From positions 1 to 53,354 of the forward strand of contig NZ_BJDO01000014.1 in assembly GCF_005405185.1 (NCBI RefSeq): a stretch of 53,354 nt of DNA, given 5' to 3'. The translations under genes and the position numbers were made by a program. Positions within the stretch are counted from its first letter, which is position 1, and each line of letters opens with the position of its first letter. This DNA comes from Secundilactobacillus hailunensis. Lineage in GTDB: Bacteria; Bacillota; Bacilli; Lactobacillales; Lactobacillaceae. The notes under the pieces were generated by a model, which had not been told where the DNA came from, did no database searches, and saw nothing but the letters and a program-made list of their open reading frames with translations. Positions 25,687 to 34,780 of this stretch are shown in pieces.

Positions 25687-26631
25687 TCAAATATCGTGAT
25701 GCTTTTTTAAATACCAGAGTAACAGGACAATCGGTATAACCGAAATGGCAATTGAAAGCACCCAGCCCCACGGCTCCTTGGATAAGGGCAACGGCATGTT
25801 CATCCCCCAAAAGCCAGAAACAATTGGCGGAATGGCCAACGCCAGCGACCAGACCGTTAACAGCCGCATGGTGTTGTTAATACTATTATCCAAGATATTA
25901 CTGTAGCTGGTAACTACCTGTTCCGCGATTTCAGCCGCGATATTAGCCATTTCACGACTCTGTTCCACTTCCACCTGGAGATCTTTTAGATGCTGCATCT
26001 CCAAAGTCGATAAGGTCAATGGATCATCGTCCGCGTCGGACATGACCTGCAACTGACGAATAGCGATCACGTTATTATCAGCGGCGGTCTTCAAATAAAC
26101 TAAGCGCTTATCAAGATTCGACAGTTGGGTGATCTGTTTATTACTGGGCCGTTTTTGAAACGTCTCCAAGGATTCCCGGGCCTTATTCATATCATCAATG
26201 CGATCCAAATATTTTTCATTCAATCGAAAAATCAAATTAAAGACAATGGTCATTAAACTATCTGTCGGTGAGCCTTTTTCAGCTCTGATTTCATCGATAA
26301 CCGTCTTTAACAGGTTAGTGACGTACATATTTCGCGGGTGCGTGACCGTGATCAAATCCTGACCCTTTATAAGGATACAAAAGGGCACGGTTTCTAGAAT
26401 CTCGGTACTATCCAATCCCTCTTCGCCCTGATTCACTGAACGAAAGATCAGCAGACTGCAGCTGGTTTCAGTATCGTAGTCAAAACGTGCCCGTTCACGG
26501 ATATCTCGCATGTAGCCAATATATTTTTTCTTAATATGGTAAGTATCTCGTAACTGATTAAAATTATGGGTATCTGGCTGGTCCACTGAAACCCAGTTTA
26601 ACCCTTGCCACAGCTGATGTTGTTCGATCAT
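25687..26631 (-). CDS. CorA-family divalent cation transporter
   Basis: 314 residues from ATG 26631 (MIEQHQLWQ), which follows AAAGGGG. The long cytosolic helical domain (about residues 1-245) is followed by two membrane helices, with the pore signature GMNMP (family GMN) at the end of the first. It would import Mg2+ (or Co2+/Ni2+/Zn2+ in some members) as a pentamer. The track of acidic residues after the motif is short. Monocistronic; the next promoter (copy 2 leader) begins almost at its stop. Confidence 0.9.
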   Translation of the reverse strand: MIEQHQLWQGLNWVSVDQPDTHNFNQLRDTYHIKKKYIGYMRDIRERARFDYDTETSCSLLIFRSVNQGEEGLDSTEILETVPFCILIKGQDLITVTHPRNMYVTNLLKTVIDEIRAEKGSPTDSLMTIVFNLIFRLNEKYLDRIDDMNKARESLETFQKRPSNKQITQLSNLDKRLVYLKTAADNNVIAIRQLQVMSDADDDPLTLSTLEMQHLKDLQVEVEQSREMANIAAEIAEQVVTSYSNILDNSINNTMRLLTVWSLALAIPPIVSGFWGMNMPLPLSKEPWGWVLSIAISVIPIVLLLWYLKKHHDI

Positions 26632-26649
26632 AATCTGCCCCTTTACCAT

Positions 26650-26962
26650 TCTTTTTATTCCTATTTTATAGCTTTCAGCATCATTTGAATTTACTGCATA
26701 TATATACCGTCAAATGCCCGTTTCTACCCCATATCAGTGATATAAGCAATCCAAACGCAACTATATTCATCATCAGGATTTAATTTGCACTTATAGCCAA
26801 CATCGTGTAACATTATTCTCATACAAAACTAATAAACGATGTTAAAAATTGTTAATATCGTTTGGGCTATAGTGACATCAAATATAGCATATCACTTATT
26901 AAATTCATTGTTGGCTCCATCTCAGGGGAGAGCCTCATTCTATGTGAAAGGGATTAGAAATT
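26650..26962. other. Intergenic region with two candidate operators
   Basis: AT-rich, no gene. ATATCAGTGATAT at 26731-26743 is a 13-base palindrome. AACGATGTTAA/TTAATATCGTT (26835-26862) is an 11-base inverted repeat with one mismatch. A TATAGT -10-like box follows at 26868. Either repeat could control the permease at 26963. Confidence 0.4.
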
Positions 26963-28321
26963 ATGAAACGAAAGTTAAGTGCGCGCCAGATGCAGATGAT
27001 TGCGCTGGGTGGAACGATCGGTGTTGGCCTGTTTATGGGGTCCACATCAACCATCAAGTGGACCGGGCCTTCTGTCTTGATTGCTTATGCCATTGCTGGT
27101 ATATTCTTATACCTCATCATGCGGGCATTAGGGGAAATGCTTTACGTTGATCCAGATACTGGTTCATTTTCTAAATTTGCAACTGAATATATTCACCCAT
27201 TAGCTGGCTACTTAACAGCTTGGAGCAACATTTTTCAATTCGTCATCGTGGGAATGAGTGAAATGATTGCCATTGGCGGCTACTTTAAATTCTGGTGGCC
27301 GGGATTGCCAGCTTGGATCCCCGGCATCGTCGCCATCACCTTTCTTTGTGTGGCCAACCTGATTTCCGTTAAAATGTTTGGTGAACTGGAATTCTGGTTT
27401 GCTCTGATCAAAGTCGTCACGATTATTTTAATGATCATTGTAGGTCTTGGCCTGATTATCTTTGGGCTTGGTAACCACTTCCACCCCATTGGGATTTCTA
27501 ACCTCTGGGTTCACGGCTTCTTTACCGGTGGCTTTAAGGGCTTCTTCTTCGCCCTATCGATCGTACTGGCTTCCTATCAAGGGATTGAATTGATCGGTGT
27601 CACTGCTGGTGAAGCTGAGAATCCGCAGCAGACGTTGGTAAAAGCCATTCGTTCCACCGTCTTTAGAATTTTGATCTTCTATATCGGTGCAATCTTTGTG
27701 ATCTTATGTATTTATCCATGGAATCAACTCAGCAACGTGGGGTCACCCTTCGTTGAAACTTTCGCCAAAATTGGGATTACCGCAGCGGCTTCAATCATTA
27801 ACTTCGTGGTCATCACCGCAGCTTTGTCTGGTTCCAACTCCGGTATTTACAGTGCCAGCCGGATGTCATATACCTTGGCAAATAACGGTCAACTACCAAA
27901 ACGTTTCTTGAAACTCAACCGGCATGGTGTTCCCTTCTATTCCGTAATTGCAATTTCGCTCGGAATTTTCTTGGGGGTCGTCCTAGACTTTGTCGCCCCG
28001 TTCTTCTTTAAGAATGCCGACAATATTTTCGTGATGGTCTACAGTTCCAGTGTGCTACCAGGTATGATTCCATGGTTCGTTATTTTGATCAGTGAAATTG
28101 AATTTAGAAAACAGCACAAAGACTTAATGGCCAAGCATCCCTTCAAGATGCCATTTGCACCGTATTCAAATTACATTACGCTGGTCTTCTTGTTGATCAC
28201 CCTGGTCTTCATGTTCTTTAATCCTGAAACCAGAGTTTCCATTCTAGTCGGAGTCGTCTTCCTAGCAATTATGACGCTCATTTATTTCGTCAAATTTCAC
28301 GGCAAAGCTAAAGTCAATTAA
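26963..28321 (+). CDS. AAT-family amino acid permease
   Basis: 452 residues, 12 predicted membrane helices. The N terminus (MQMIALGGTIGVGLFMGSTSTIKWTGP) is the hallmark of the amino acid transporter (AAT) family of APC proteins such as AapA, RocE and LysP; substrates include D-alanine, serine, glycine, proline, lysine and aromatic amino acids, and cannot be assigned here. GMSEMIAIGGYFKFWWP lies in the helix 3 region. ATG follows AAAGGGATTAGAAATT. Proton symport is typical. It is a single gene with a hairpin after it. Confidence 0.88.
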   Translation: MKRKLSARQMQMIALGGTIGVGLFMGSTSTIKWTGPSVLIAYAIAGIFLYLIMRALGEMLYVDPDTGSFSKFATEYIHPLAGYLTAWSNIFQFVIVGMSEMIAIGGYFKFWWPGLPAWIPGIVAITFLCVANLISVKMFGELEFWFALIKVVTIILMIIVGLGLIIFGLGNHFHPIGISNLWVHGFFTGGFKGFFFALSIVLASYQGIELIGVTAGEAENPQQTLVKAIRSTVFRILIFYIGAIFVILCIYPWNQLSNVGSPFVETFAKIGITAAASIINFVVITAALSGSNSGIYSASRMSYTLANNGQLPKRFLKLNRHGVPFYSVIAISLGIFLGVVLDFVAPFFFKNADNIFVMVYSSSVLPGMIPWFVILISEIEFRKQHKDLMAKHPFKMPFAPYSNYITLVFLLITLVFMFFNPETRVSILVGVVFLAIMTLIYFVKFHGKAKVN

Positions 28322-28326
28322 TTTAA

Positions 28327-28369
28327 AAAGGACGGTTATCAGCGAAACACTCGCTGGTAACCGTCCTTT
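28327..28369 (-). terminator. Bidirectional terminator between permease and EAL gene
   Basis: AAAGGACGGTTA/TAACCGTCCTTT stem around CAGCG/CGCTG; on the minus strand followed by TTTTTAAAT, so it fits the EAL gene best. Confidence 0.8.
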
Positions 28370-28383
28370 GATGCAATGACCAT

Positions 28384-29049
28384 CTATTCCAATTTAACTA
28401 AATGAGGTTTACCATAAAAGTAACCTTGGCGGAAGGGTAGATTGAGATCATCAAGCAGCTGATCTTCTTCAGTAGTTTCGGTACCTTCCACCACTAATCT
28501 TAAGTGGTACTGATCAGCAATTTTCTTCCAAAATTTAAGTTGCTCAACGATCTGACACTCCCGATGTTCGACACGAAAATTCTGCATCGCAAATTTGATT
28601 TCATCAATATGCGGCAACATAAACTTAATGTTCTCGTAGGTATTACCACCGCTGCCGACATCATCCGCGCTGATTTGAATCCCGTATTTGGTGTAGCGCT
28701 CAATACTTTTAAGTACCTGATCGTCAGCAACCAGCTTGTCGCTTTCTTCCTCGGTAACCTCTATAATGAGTTCGACCGGGAAAATTTCGCGTTGCACGCC
28801 AATCAGCGCCGTTGCCATCTGCGAATCAATAAATTGGCGACGGTTTAAGTTGAACGAGATTGAACCAACTTTTAAACCAATTCGGTGGGCAGTCTTTTTT
28901 AATAAACTGACCTGCTCATCAATTGGAATAGCTTCAAAATTTTGTGGGAGGCTCCAGTGCTTTTCATCGTACTTACGAATTAAAGTTTCGTAGCCAACCA
29001 GCGAATTAGTGAATTTATTCAATTGTGGTTGGATAAAGTACCTGTACAT
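28384..29049 (-). CDS. EAL-domain cyclic di-GMP phosphodiesterase
   Basis: 221 residues, a free-standing EAL domain without sensor. The signature reads ETL in GYETLIRKYDE (Glu kept). Further metal and catalytic residues are visible: Asn in FNLNRRQF, Glu in EVTEEE, DD in ISADDVGSG, Lys in EIKFAM, Glu in VVEGTET, and the QGYFYGKP end. It should hydrolyse c-di-GMP to pGpG in the cytosol. It lies 1.6 kb from the pss-like exopolysaccharide operon, which is the likely context. No active diguanylate cyclase is in the window. Confidence 0.88.
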   Translation of the reverse strand: MYRYFIQPQLNKFTNSLVGYETLIRKYDEKHWSLPQNFEAIPIDEQVSLLKKTAHRIGLKVGSISFNLNRRQFIDSQMATALIGVQREIFPVELIIEVTEEESDKLVADDQVLKSIERYTKYGIQISADDVGSGGNTYENIKFMLPHIDEIKFAMQNFRVEHRECQIVEQLKFWKKIADQYHLRLVVEGTETTEEDQLLDDLNLPFRQGYFYGKPHLVKLE

Positions 29050-29169
29050 GCCTATTCCTCCCCCAAAGTGTTTACAAACCTGATTATATCATGTATAAAT
29101 TCGTTTTTAACAAATTCACTAAAATTATAATTTTGTCCACTAATTAATATGAAATGAGGGGTTATCATC

Positions 29170-30570
29170 ATGAAAGTCATTATTATTGGTTGTACACATG
29201 CAGGGACGATCGCCGCTACTGAGATTTTGAAGAATCACCCAGAAACTGATCTGACAATCTATGAGCGTGTTGATAACTTCTCTTTTCTATCTTGCGGTAT
29301 TTCATTATACCTTGAAAACCGGGTTAAGCGATTGGAAGATATGTTTTATTCATCACCACAGGAAATCAGTGATATGGGGGCCACGGTGCGTGATAAGCAT
29401 GACGTACTGAAAGTTGACGCCAGCAATCACACGATTCGTGTTGCTAACATGGAAACGGGTAAAGTTTTCGATGATACCTATGATAAATTGATCATGACAA
29501 CTGGTTCGTCTGTGCTGGTACCACCCCTATATGGCATTGATAACACCAAAGTTTTGCTGTGCAAAAACTATCAGCAAGCTCAGACCATTCAGCAGGCTGC
29601 GCAGAAGTATCACAACATCGCCATTATTGGTGCGGGTTATGCGGGCGTTGAGTTCGCCGCAGCCCTCTCTAAGACCGGCCATCAAGTAACGGTCTTCCAA
29701 GCCATGCCGCAAGTCTTAAATAACTATGTTGACGGTAAAATGTCCGATTGGGTCATTAAACAGCTGCAAGATCACCATATTGACGTTCATTTGGAAACTC
29801 GCGTCAATGCCTTTACCGGTGACGATGATAGCGACCAGATCACGATTGAAACTAATCAGGGTGATTTTAAGACCGATGTTGCCATTGTCAGCACCGGCTT
29901 TACGCCCAACACTTCCCTTCTAGCTGGTCAAGTTAAGTTGGAACGTCACGGTTCATTTTCAACCAACCGTTTCCTGCAAACTTCTGATCCAGATATTTAC
30001 GCTGCTGGTGACTGCTGTATGGTGCGGTTCAATCCCTCAAGATCAGCAGCCTACACACCACTAGCAAGTGTGGCCATTCGTCAGGGAATGCTGGTGGCAC
30101 ATAATATTTTCGGTCACACGCACCCTTACATTGGGACGCAAGCCAGCTCAGCACTTGAACTTTATGGCAACGCTCTGGCTACTACTGGGCTCACGCTCGT
30201 ACACGCTTTGAAGCGGGGATTAGATGCCGACAGCGTTACCTTTGATGGCACTTGGCGGCCAGATTACATGCCTTCCACTGACCGCCTCACCATCGTGTTA
30301 GTTTATGATAAAAAAACGCGACGAGTCTTAGGTGCTCAGCTATTAAGTAAGCATGATATTACGCAGTCTGCTAACGCCGTATCGGTCGCCATCCAAAATA
30401 ACAACACCATCGACGATCTAGCGTTTGTCGATATGCTGTTTCAGCCAAACTTTGATTATCCCTTCAACTACCTTAACCAAGTTGCCCAACTGGCAATTGA
30501 TAAGGAAGCGGCTGCTGGTAGAACCGAACCCCGCTTCACAGCACTCGGTTATACACCGGATCAAAAATGA
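29170..30570 (+). CDS. nox: NADH oxidase / CoA-disulfide reductase family flavoprotein
   Basis: 466 residues of the Nox/Npr/CoADR group. FAD site at the N terminus (GCTHAGTIAATEIL, a slightly unusual first Rossmann loop), redox-active Cys in FLSCGISLYLEN (about residue 43), NAD site IIGAGYAGVEFAA, second FAD motif DIYAAGDC, and a C-terminal dimerisation domain. Water-forming NADH oxidases of this type reoxidise NADH with O2 in lactic acid bacteria. ATG follows TGAGGGG. The stop codon is inside the long terminator hairpin shared with the convergent pss-like operon. Confidence 0.9.
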   Translation: MKVIIIGCTHAGTIAATEILKNHPETDLTIYERVDNFSFLSCGISLYLENRVKRLEDMFYSSPQEISDMGATVRDKHDVLKVDASNHTIRVANMETGKVFDDTYDKLIMTTGSSVLVPPLYGIDNTKVLLCKNYQQAQTIQQAAQKYHNIAIIGAGYAGVEFAAALSKTGHQVTVFQAMPQVLNNYVDGKMSDWVIKQLQDHHIDVHLETRVNAFTGDDDSDQITIETNQGDFKTDVAIVSTGFTPNTSLLAGQVKLERHGSFSTNRFLQTSDPDIYAAGDCCMVRFNPSRSAAYTPLASVAIRQGMLVAHNIFGHTHPYIGTQASSALELYGNALATTGLTLVHALKRGLDADSVTFDGTWRPDYMPSTDRLTIVLVYDKKTRRVLGAQLLSKHDITQSANAVSVAIQNNNTIDDLAFVDMLFQPNFDYPFNYLNQVAQLAIDKEAAAGRTEPRFTALGYTPDQK

Positions 30571-30630
30571 GACACAAAAACACGTTCAGACGGTTTCACA
30601 GAAATCGTTTGAACGTGTTTTTGTGTCTCA
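30568..30630. terminator. Long bidirectional terminator between nox and the EPS operon
   Basis: Perfect arms of about 20 bases (TGAGACACAAAAACACGTTC and its complement) plus ACG/CGT and a 13-base loop. It has no clean T-run after the stem but TTTTC and the A-rich arms fit convergent termination. Confidence 0.75.
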
Positions 30631-30638
30631 TTTTCTCC

Positions 30639-31496
30639 CTAAACATCATATTCGGTTTCGCGAATTCCCTGTTTCATGAGGTCATAAGGACTGTCCATGG
30701 TCGTTGCGTTCCAACTGGCTAGTCCAGCTGTTAATGACGTGTCCAGTTGGCTGAGTTGATGATGCTCATACAGCTCATTGAGGAAATTAGCTTTGATTTG
30801 GGCAATGAGCTGTTCTGCCTGCCCTTCATCCGAATGCAGCATCATCCCCCAAGTTGGATCCTCCTGATCTAAAAAGTAGGACAGATTATTGTCCGCAGCC
30901 ACTGTCGTTAAGGTATCTGAAATCACGCGTAACAGCGTTTGATTCTGATCTGGACTTAGCATCCGCTGTAATTCGGCGTAGTAGCGAATCCGAAAAACTA
31001 GCATCGTCACCGGTAGATCAAACCGCCGATGATTTTCAATGTAAACGCGGGCATCCATCGTAAACGCCACCAATGTTCGTAAATTAGTTTGCGCATCAAA
31101 GGCTCCCTGTTCAGTAAGCCGATTACGCAGCTGATGATTATAGACCTGTAACTGCTGCTGTCGCTGCGTCATCATTGCCAGTGCGCCGCTCAATAACCCC
31201 GGTAGAATCAGCCAAAACGTCATTTTTAACGAAATAGCATGGTGCAAATAAAGGTTAATATAGGCCGTTGAGATAATTTGGCAGAAAATAAAGAGTAAAT
31301 TCGATAACATCCCTGGAATAAACCCATAAAAGTAGGTAATCAGCATGACCACCACCGTCACTCCCAGATAGACGGTATTCCAGAGTAGATTGCCCGATAT
31401 ATCGACAAAAATTACCGTTAAGCTCATGAGGGTCAGAAAAATCACAAAACCAATATCCGCTTGAATACTGGCTCGGCCACGATCATCGATGTTCAT
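30639..31496 (-). CDS. PssE-like membrane protein with degenerate GGDEF domain
   Basis: 285 residues. Residues about 15-110 form 3-4 membrane helices; residues about 130-280 align with a GGDEF domain. The start of the domain (GAFDAQTNLRTLVAF, for DxLTxLxNRRxF) is recognisable, but the active site GGDEF is replaced by about DQEDP and the usual RxxD I-site is not seen, so no cyclase activity is expected. In Listeria the last gene of pssA-E encodes such a degenerate GGDEF c-di-GMP receptor. The ATG overlaps the upstream gene by 14 bases. Confidence 0.75.
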   Translation of the reverse strand: MNIDDRGRASIQADIGFVIFLTLMSLTVIFVDISGNLLWNTVYLGVTVVVMLITYFYGFIPGMLSNLLFIFCQIISTAYINLYLHHAISLKMTFWLILPGLLSGALAMMTQRQQQLQVYNHQLRNRLTEQGAFDAQTNLRTLVAFTMDARVYIENHRRFDLPVTMLVFRIRYYAELQRMLSPDQNQTLLRVISDTLTTVAADNNLSYFLDQEDPTWGMMLHSDEGQAEQLIAQIKANFLNELYEHHQLSQLDTSLTAGLASWNATTMDSPYDLMKQGIRETEYDV

Positions 31497-33579
31497 GCCA
31501 GTTCCCCTTTCGTTTCAGTAACCCATGACGCCATAGGATAGAAATCACCACAAAACCAAAGAAGGCGATGGCTAGTAGTGACAGCCCCATATACACCCAG
31601 AAATGCCCCTGTTTGTGAAAGGTGACGTTAAACGCATCATCTTTTAACAGTTTTTGCTTCTTAAACCGGTAACTAAAATGCTGATTATTATCGTCTACAA
31701 CAATCGTATCTGCCTGGCGATACTGGGCGATCTTCACTTGCCGGTTAAGCTGAGTTGATGCCCGATACACCGCATCATCATGAGCTCCCGTCACCACTAA
31801 TAAGCCGTGATGTGAATTAAAGGGTGACCACAGTAATTGCGCCGTTCCTACCCGCTGAGCATACTGCTCTTCCAGGCTTAATTTTTCATTAGACTTAAAC
31901 CCGGTAAACGCTGAGTTATATTGAAAATATAACTGGTCATTTAACTGTCTGATCAACGGCGTCTGGGCGGGCGTGCCAAAGGCCAGTACGTTCGCCTGAG
32001 CTAATTCGGCTGCACTTGGCTGACCGTGATAGACTTTGAACTCCCCGGTATTTTGTTTGGCATAGTTACCGATCAGTCCAAATAGATTAGCCATGGTGGC
32101 AAAATCATTTTCCGTTAACCGGTCTGGTCGAACTAACGCTAAATGCTGGACCGCCTGATCCTTCATGAAAACACTAGGATAGTTGTCAAACAGCAGATCC
32201 CGGTTGGGGGTTGAGCGGATAGTCGCATAGGAGTCCGCCAGTACAGACGCCCACGCATTTTGGTCAGGTACCGCCTGCTTCGTCTCCTCCGGCAGAGCCA
32301 AGTCAAAGTCGGCCTGCACGGTGAAGGTGCTGTTAAGCGGCAAATTAGCTGGCAGTTTAACTCGTACAGTATCATTATCAGCGCGCTCACTGCTCAGTCG
32401 CTGACTGCCAATTGCCTGATTATTGACCTTGATGGTGACTAATGACCGTTTAAAATCCAAGTTCTTGGCGTATCGCAGTCGCAGATTGATCGTTGATCCC
32501 GCTGCGTTCAAATGATCGTTAGGTAGCTGAACAAAAAAGGTCTTCACGTGGTGTCCCGCACCCTGCACGTGGTCATCCTTTTCTAGCAATGGCTGACGGC
32601 CTTGAAACTGTAATACCGACGTAAAGGTAGCAGTTTGCGGGCTGATCCATTTGGTCGTTTGTGCCGTTTCTCGCATCAATTCTTCATTAGCAACAAATTG
32701 GGCAGCTTTTTCTAGTAACTGATCTGATTTCGACGTCACTACCAGCACCGGCCGTTGATTGCGTTTCATTACCTGAATGACGGCGTGATCGACCAATCTT
32801 TGCTGCGGTAATTGTCTGCGTATATCGGGCGGTAAGTGGTCGAAGTTAGCTACCAATAACCTAAAACCAGTCCGCTTATCTTTCCCCAACGGTCTCAGCG
32901 GTAATTCACGATCTTCGGCAGTCACAAACCGTGTCAATCCCGTTAGTGCCCGCAGGCTGGCTGTTAACTCCGTATCCGTGGCCCGGAGCGGTGTTTCAAC
33001 TGCCGATTGGTTTGCCGCAATCGTATCCGCACCAGTCATGTGACCATAAAAATCATTAATGTGGTTGGTCGGTCTTTCAATCTCATAATCGAAGTTGACA
33101 TTGCTGGTGTTAACGATGGTCAGCCAATTTGCTGGGGTTGGTGTGGCTGGGGTGTTTTGATTCAGTAATTGACCGGTCACTTGCAGATTATTTTGTGATT
33201 TAAGCAGCTGGGCCGGTATCTTAATTTGCTTTGTCTGCAGCCCCTTGGCTTTTGAAGGGCGAAACGAGTTGAAGGTGATGCCATTCACGGTGATCGTCAC
33301 ATCTGAAACCTGCCGATCTGTTAATTGAGAAACCTGAAAATTCAGGTTTAAAGTCGCTTTTTTAACCTGCCAATACCCCATTTTGACAAAGTACATATTG
33401 GCCGAAACGGCTTTACCAGCTAACGAAGTCGTCTCGTTTTGAAACGGCTGCGTGTACTGTTTAGCTGCTGCCTGCCGGTCACTAGTAAAAGACAGTAAAA
33501 GTAGTGCCATCACCAAGAGAACACTACTAGTAACGCTTAGTTTTATACCACTTAGCCTGCTGATGAAAGATTTGTTCAC
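31483..33579 (-). CDS. PssD-like, BcsB-family exopolysaccharide synthase subunit
   Basis: 698 residues from a GTG at 33579 that follows GGTGGGG. It has an N-terminal signal/anchor (LLVMALLLLSFTS), a long extracytoplasmic beta-rich region that resembles BcsB with its carbohydrate-binding and flavodoxin-like folds (INLRLRYAKNLD), and a C-terminal membrane helix (VYMGLSLLAIAFFGFVVISILW) followed by a basic tail. BcsB-type subunits support the glycosyltransferase during polymer translocation. It overlaps the upstream GT2 gene by 53 bases and the downstream gene by 14, so the operon is tightly packed. Confidence 0.75.
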   Translation of the reverse strand: MNKSFISRLSGIKLSVTSSVLLVMALLLLSFTSDRQAAAKQYTQPFQNETTSLAGKAVSANMYFVKMGYWQVKKATLNLNFQVSQLTDRQVSDVTITVNGITFNSFRPSKAKGLQTKQIKIPAQLLKSQNNLQVTGQLLNQNTPATPTPANWLTIVNTSNVNFDYEIERPTNHINDFYGHMTGADTIAANQSAVETPLRATDTELTASLRALTGLTRFVTAEDRELPLRPLGKDKRTGFRLLVANFDHLPPDIRRQLPQQRLVDHAVIQVMKRNQRPVLVVTSKSDQLLEKAAQFVANEELMRETAQTTKWISPQTATFTSVLQFQGRQPLLEKDDHVQGAGHHVKTFFVQLPNDHLNAAGSTINLRLRYAKNLDFKRSLVTIKVNNQAIGSQRLSSERADNDTVRVKLPANLPLNSTFTVQADFDLALPEETKQAVPDQNAWASVLADSYATIRSTPNRDLLFDNYPSVFMKDQAVQHLALVRPDRLTENDFATMANLFGLIGNYAKQNTGEFKVYHGQPSAAELAQANVLAFGTPAQTPLIRQLNDQLYFQYNSAFTGFKSNEKLSLEEQYAQRVGTAQLLWSPFNSHHGLLVVTGAHDDAVYRASTQLNRQVKIAQYRQADTIVVDDNNQHFSYRFKKQKLLKDDAFNVTFHKQGHFWVYMGLSLLAIAFFGFVVISILWRHGLLKRKGNWHEHR

Positions 33580-34780
33580 GAATATACCCCACCATTCCAT
33601 AGATTGCCACTGCCAGCCACATCTGACTATAGATAAAGTACATCAAACCGATGATGCCCAAATTATCGATCGTCAGTTCGCCCTTTTCAGTCGTGATCGT
33701 CACAAACGTGCTCAAAATAAACAATAGAATCGCGAATAGCCAAACCATCCCGCTATAGTCCTGCAGCGTGATATGCACCAGATTAGCCACTGAGAGGACA
33801 AAGATGATGTCGGAAAAAACTAACGCAAACAGCAGTAAAAAATAGGTACTCATAAAGTACAGCAGATCAAACCAGATCACTCTGGCAGCCGGTTGAAATA
33901 ACAGCCCTAAATTTTTCAAAATCACGTAGATGTTCCCCTTTACCCAGCGCGTGCGCTGATGAAACCAAACGTCCAAGGTCTGCGGTTCCTGCTCCCAGGT
34001 GACTGCTAGGGGCTGAAAGGTGATCTGCTTGCCCAGCCGGTACACCTGAAAACTGATTTCAGTATCCTCAGCCAACGCTTTCACATCCCAGCCGCCAGCA
34101 GCTTCCAAAACATGGCGATGAATCACGTAGTTCGTTCCAGGAATCGTACAGAGCTTAAATAACTGACGGCGACCAGCCTGTGCCATCCATTGAAAAGTTA
34201 ACGTTTCAATGTTAATAAAGCGTGTCAGCATCGTGACGTTTCGGTTCCGCGTCCGAAACTTTCCGATCACGGCACCTAGTTTCGCATCTTGCATAAGGGT
34301 TGCTACCAGATAACGCAGTGCACTGGCTTCCGGTGTATTATCGGCATCATAAACAGCAATCACGTCACCTTTTGCCTGTTGCAGTCCAATGTTTAAGGCA
34401 TTGGATTTCCCCTTACCGCCAGTTTGCGCGTTGGTGTTGATGACCTGAAAATTGCGGTCCTGATACACCGACTGCATTCTGGTCAGTAAAGTCGCCGAAT
34501 CATCGCTAGAGTTATCATTAATCACGATCAATTCATACCGTTTCTGCGGGTAATCAAACTTCAATAGCGCTTGGACCGTTTTCAGCAGTACCTTACCTTC
34601 GTTATGTGCCGGCACGAGGATCGACACGAACGGCGCCTTTGCTGGTAAAGCTGGGGGAACTGTTCGACACCATCTTAAATAGTAGTAATACCCAGCAATG
34701 GTCAATATTAAATTAACGACCAGAATCCCCCAGATCGCGATTATCGCAATAAATAACAGACTGCTTAAAATTGAAATCAC
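33527..34780 (-). CDS. PssC-like glycosyltransferase family 2 polysaccharide synthase
   Basis: 417 residues. N-terminal membrane helix, then the GT2 core: VPAHNEG, NDNSSDDS, the metal-binding YDADNTPE, the AEDTEISF segment with the catalytic acid, and HQRTRWVKGN (QxxRW), as in processive synthases of the BcsA/PgaC/hyaluronan type. Three to four C-terminal membrane helices (residues about 295-390) form the channel. There is no PilZ domain, so c-di-GMP control would need another protein. GTG start overlaps the upstream stop (GTGA). Confidence 0.88.
   Translation of the reverse strand: MISILSSLLFIAIIAIWGILVVNLILTIAGYYYYLRWCRTVPPALPAKAPFVSILVPAHNEGKVLLKTVQALLKFDYPQKRYELIVINDNSSDDSATLLTRMQSVYQDRNFQVINTNAQTGGKGKSNALNIGLQQAKGDVIAVYDADNTPEASALRYLVATLMQDAKLGAVIGKFRTRNRNVTMLTRFINIETLTFQWMAQAGRRQLFKLCTIPGTNYVIHRHVLEAAGGWDVKALAEDTEISFQVYRLGKQITFQPLAVTWEQEPQTLDVWFHQRTRWVKGNIYVILKNLGLLFQPAARVIWFDLLYFMSTYFLLLFALVFSDIIFVLSVANLVHITLQDYSGMVWLFAILLFILSTFVTITTEKGELTIDNLGIIGLMYFIYSQMWLAVAIYGMVGYIREQIFHQQAKWYKTKRY

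Noticed and set aside
30568-30630. Long hairpin as a mobile MITE
   Set aside because: It lies exactly between two convergent stops, includes the nox stop codon, and fits a bidirectional terminator.
30639-31496. Active diguanylate cyclase
   Set aside because: The GGDEF motif is replaced, so cyclase activity is not expected.
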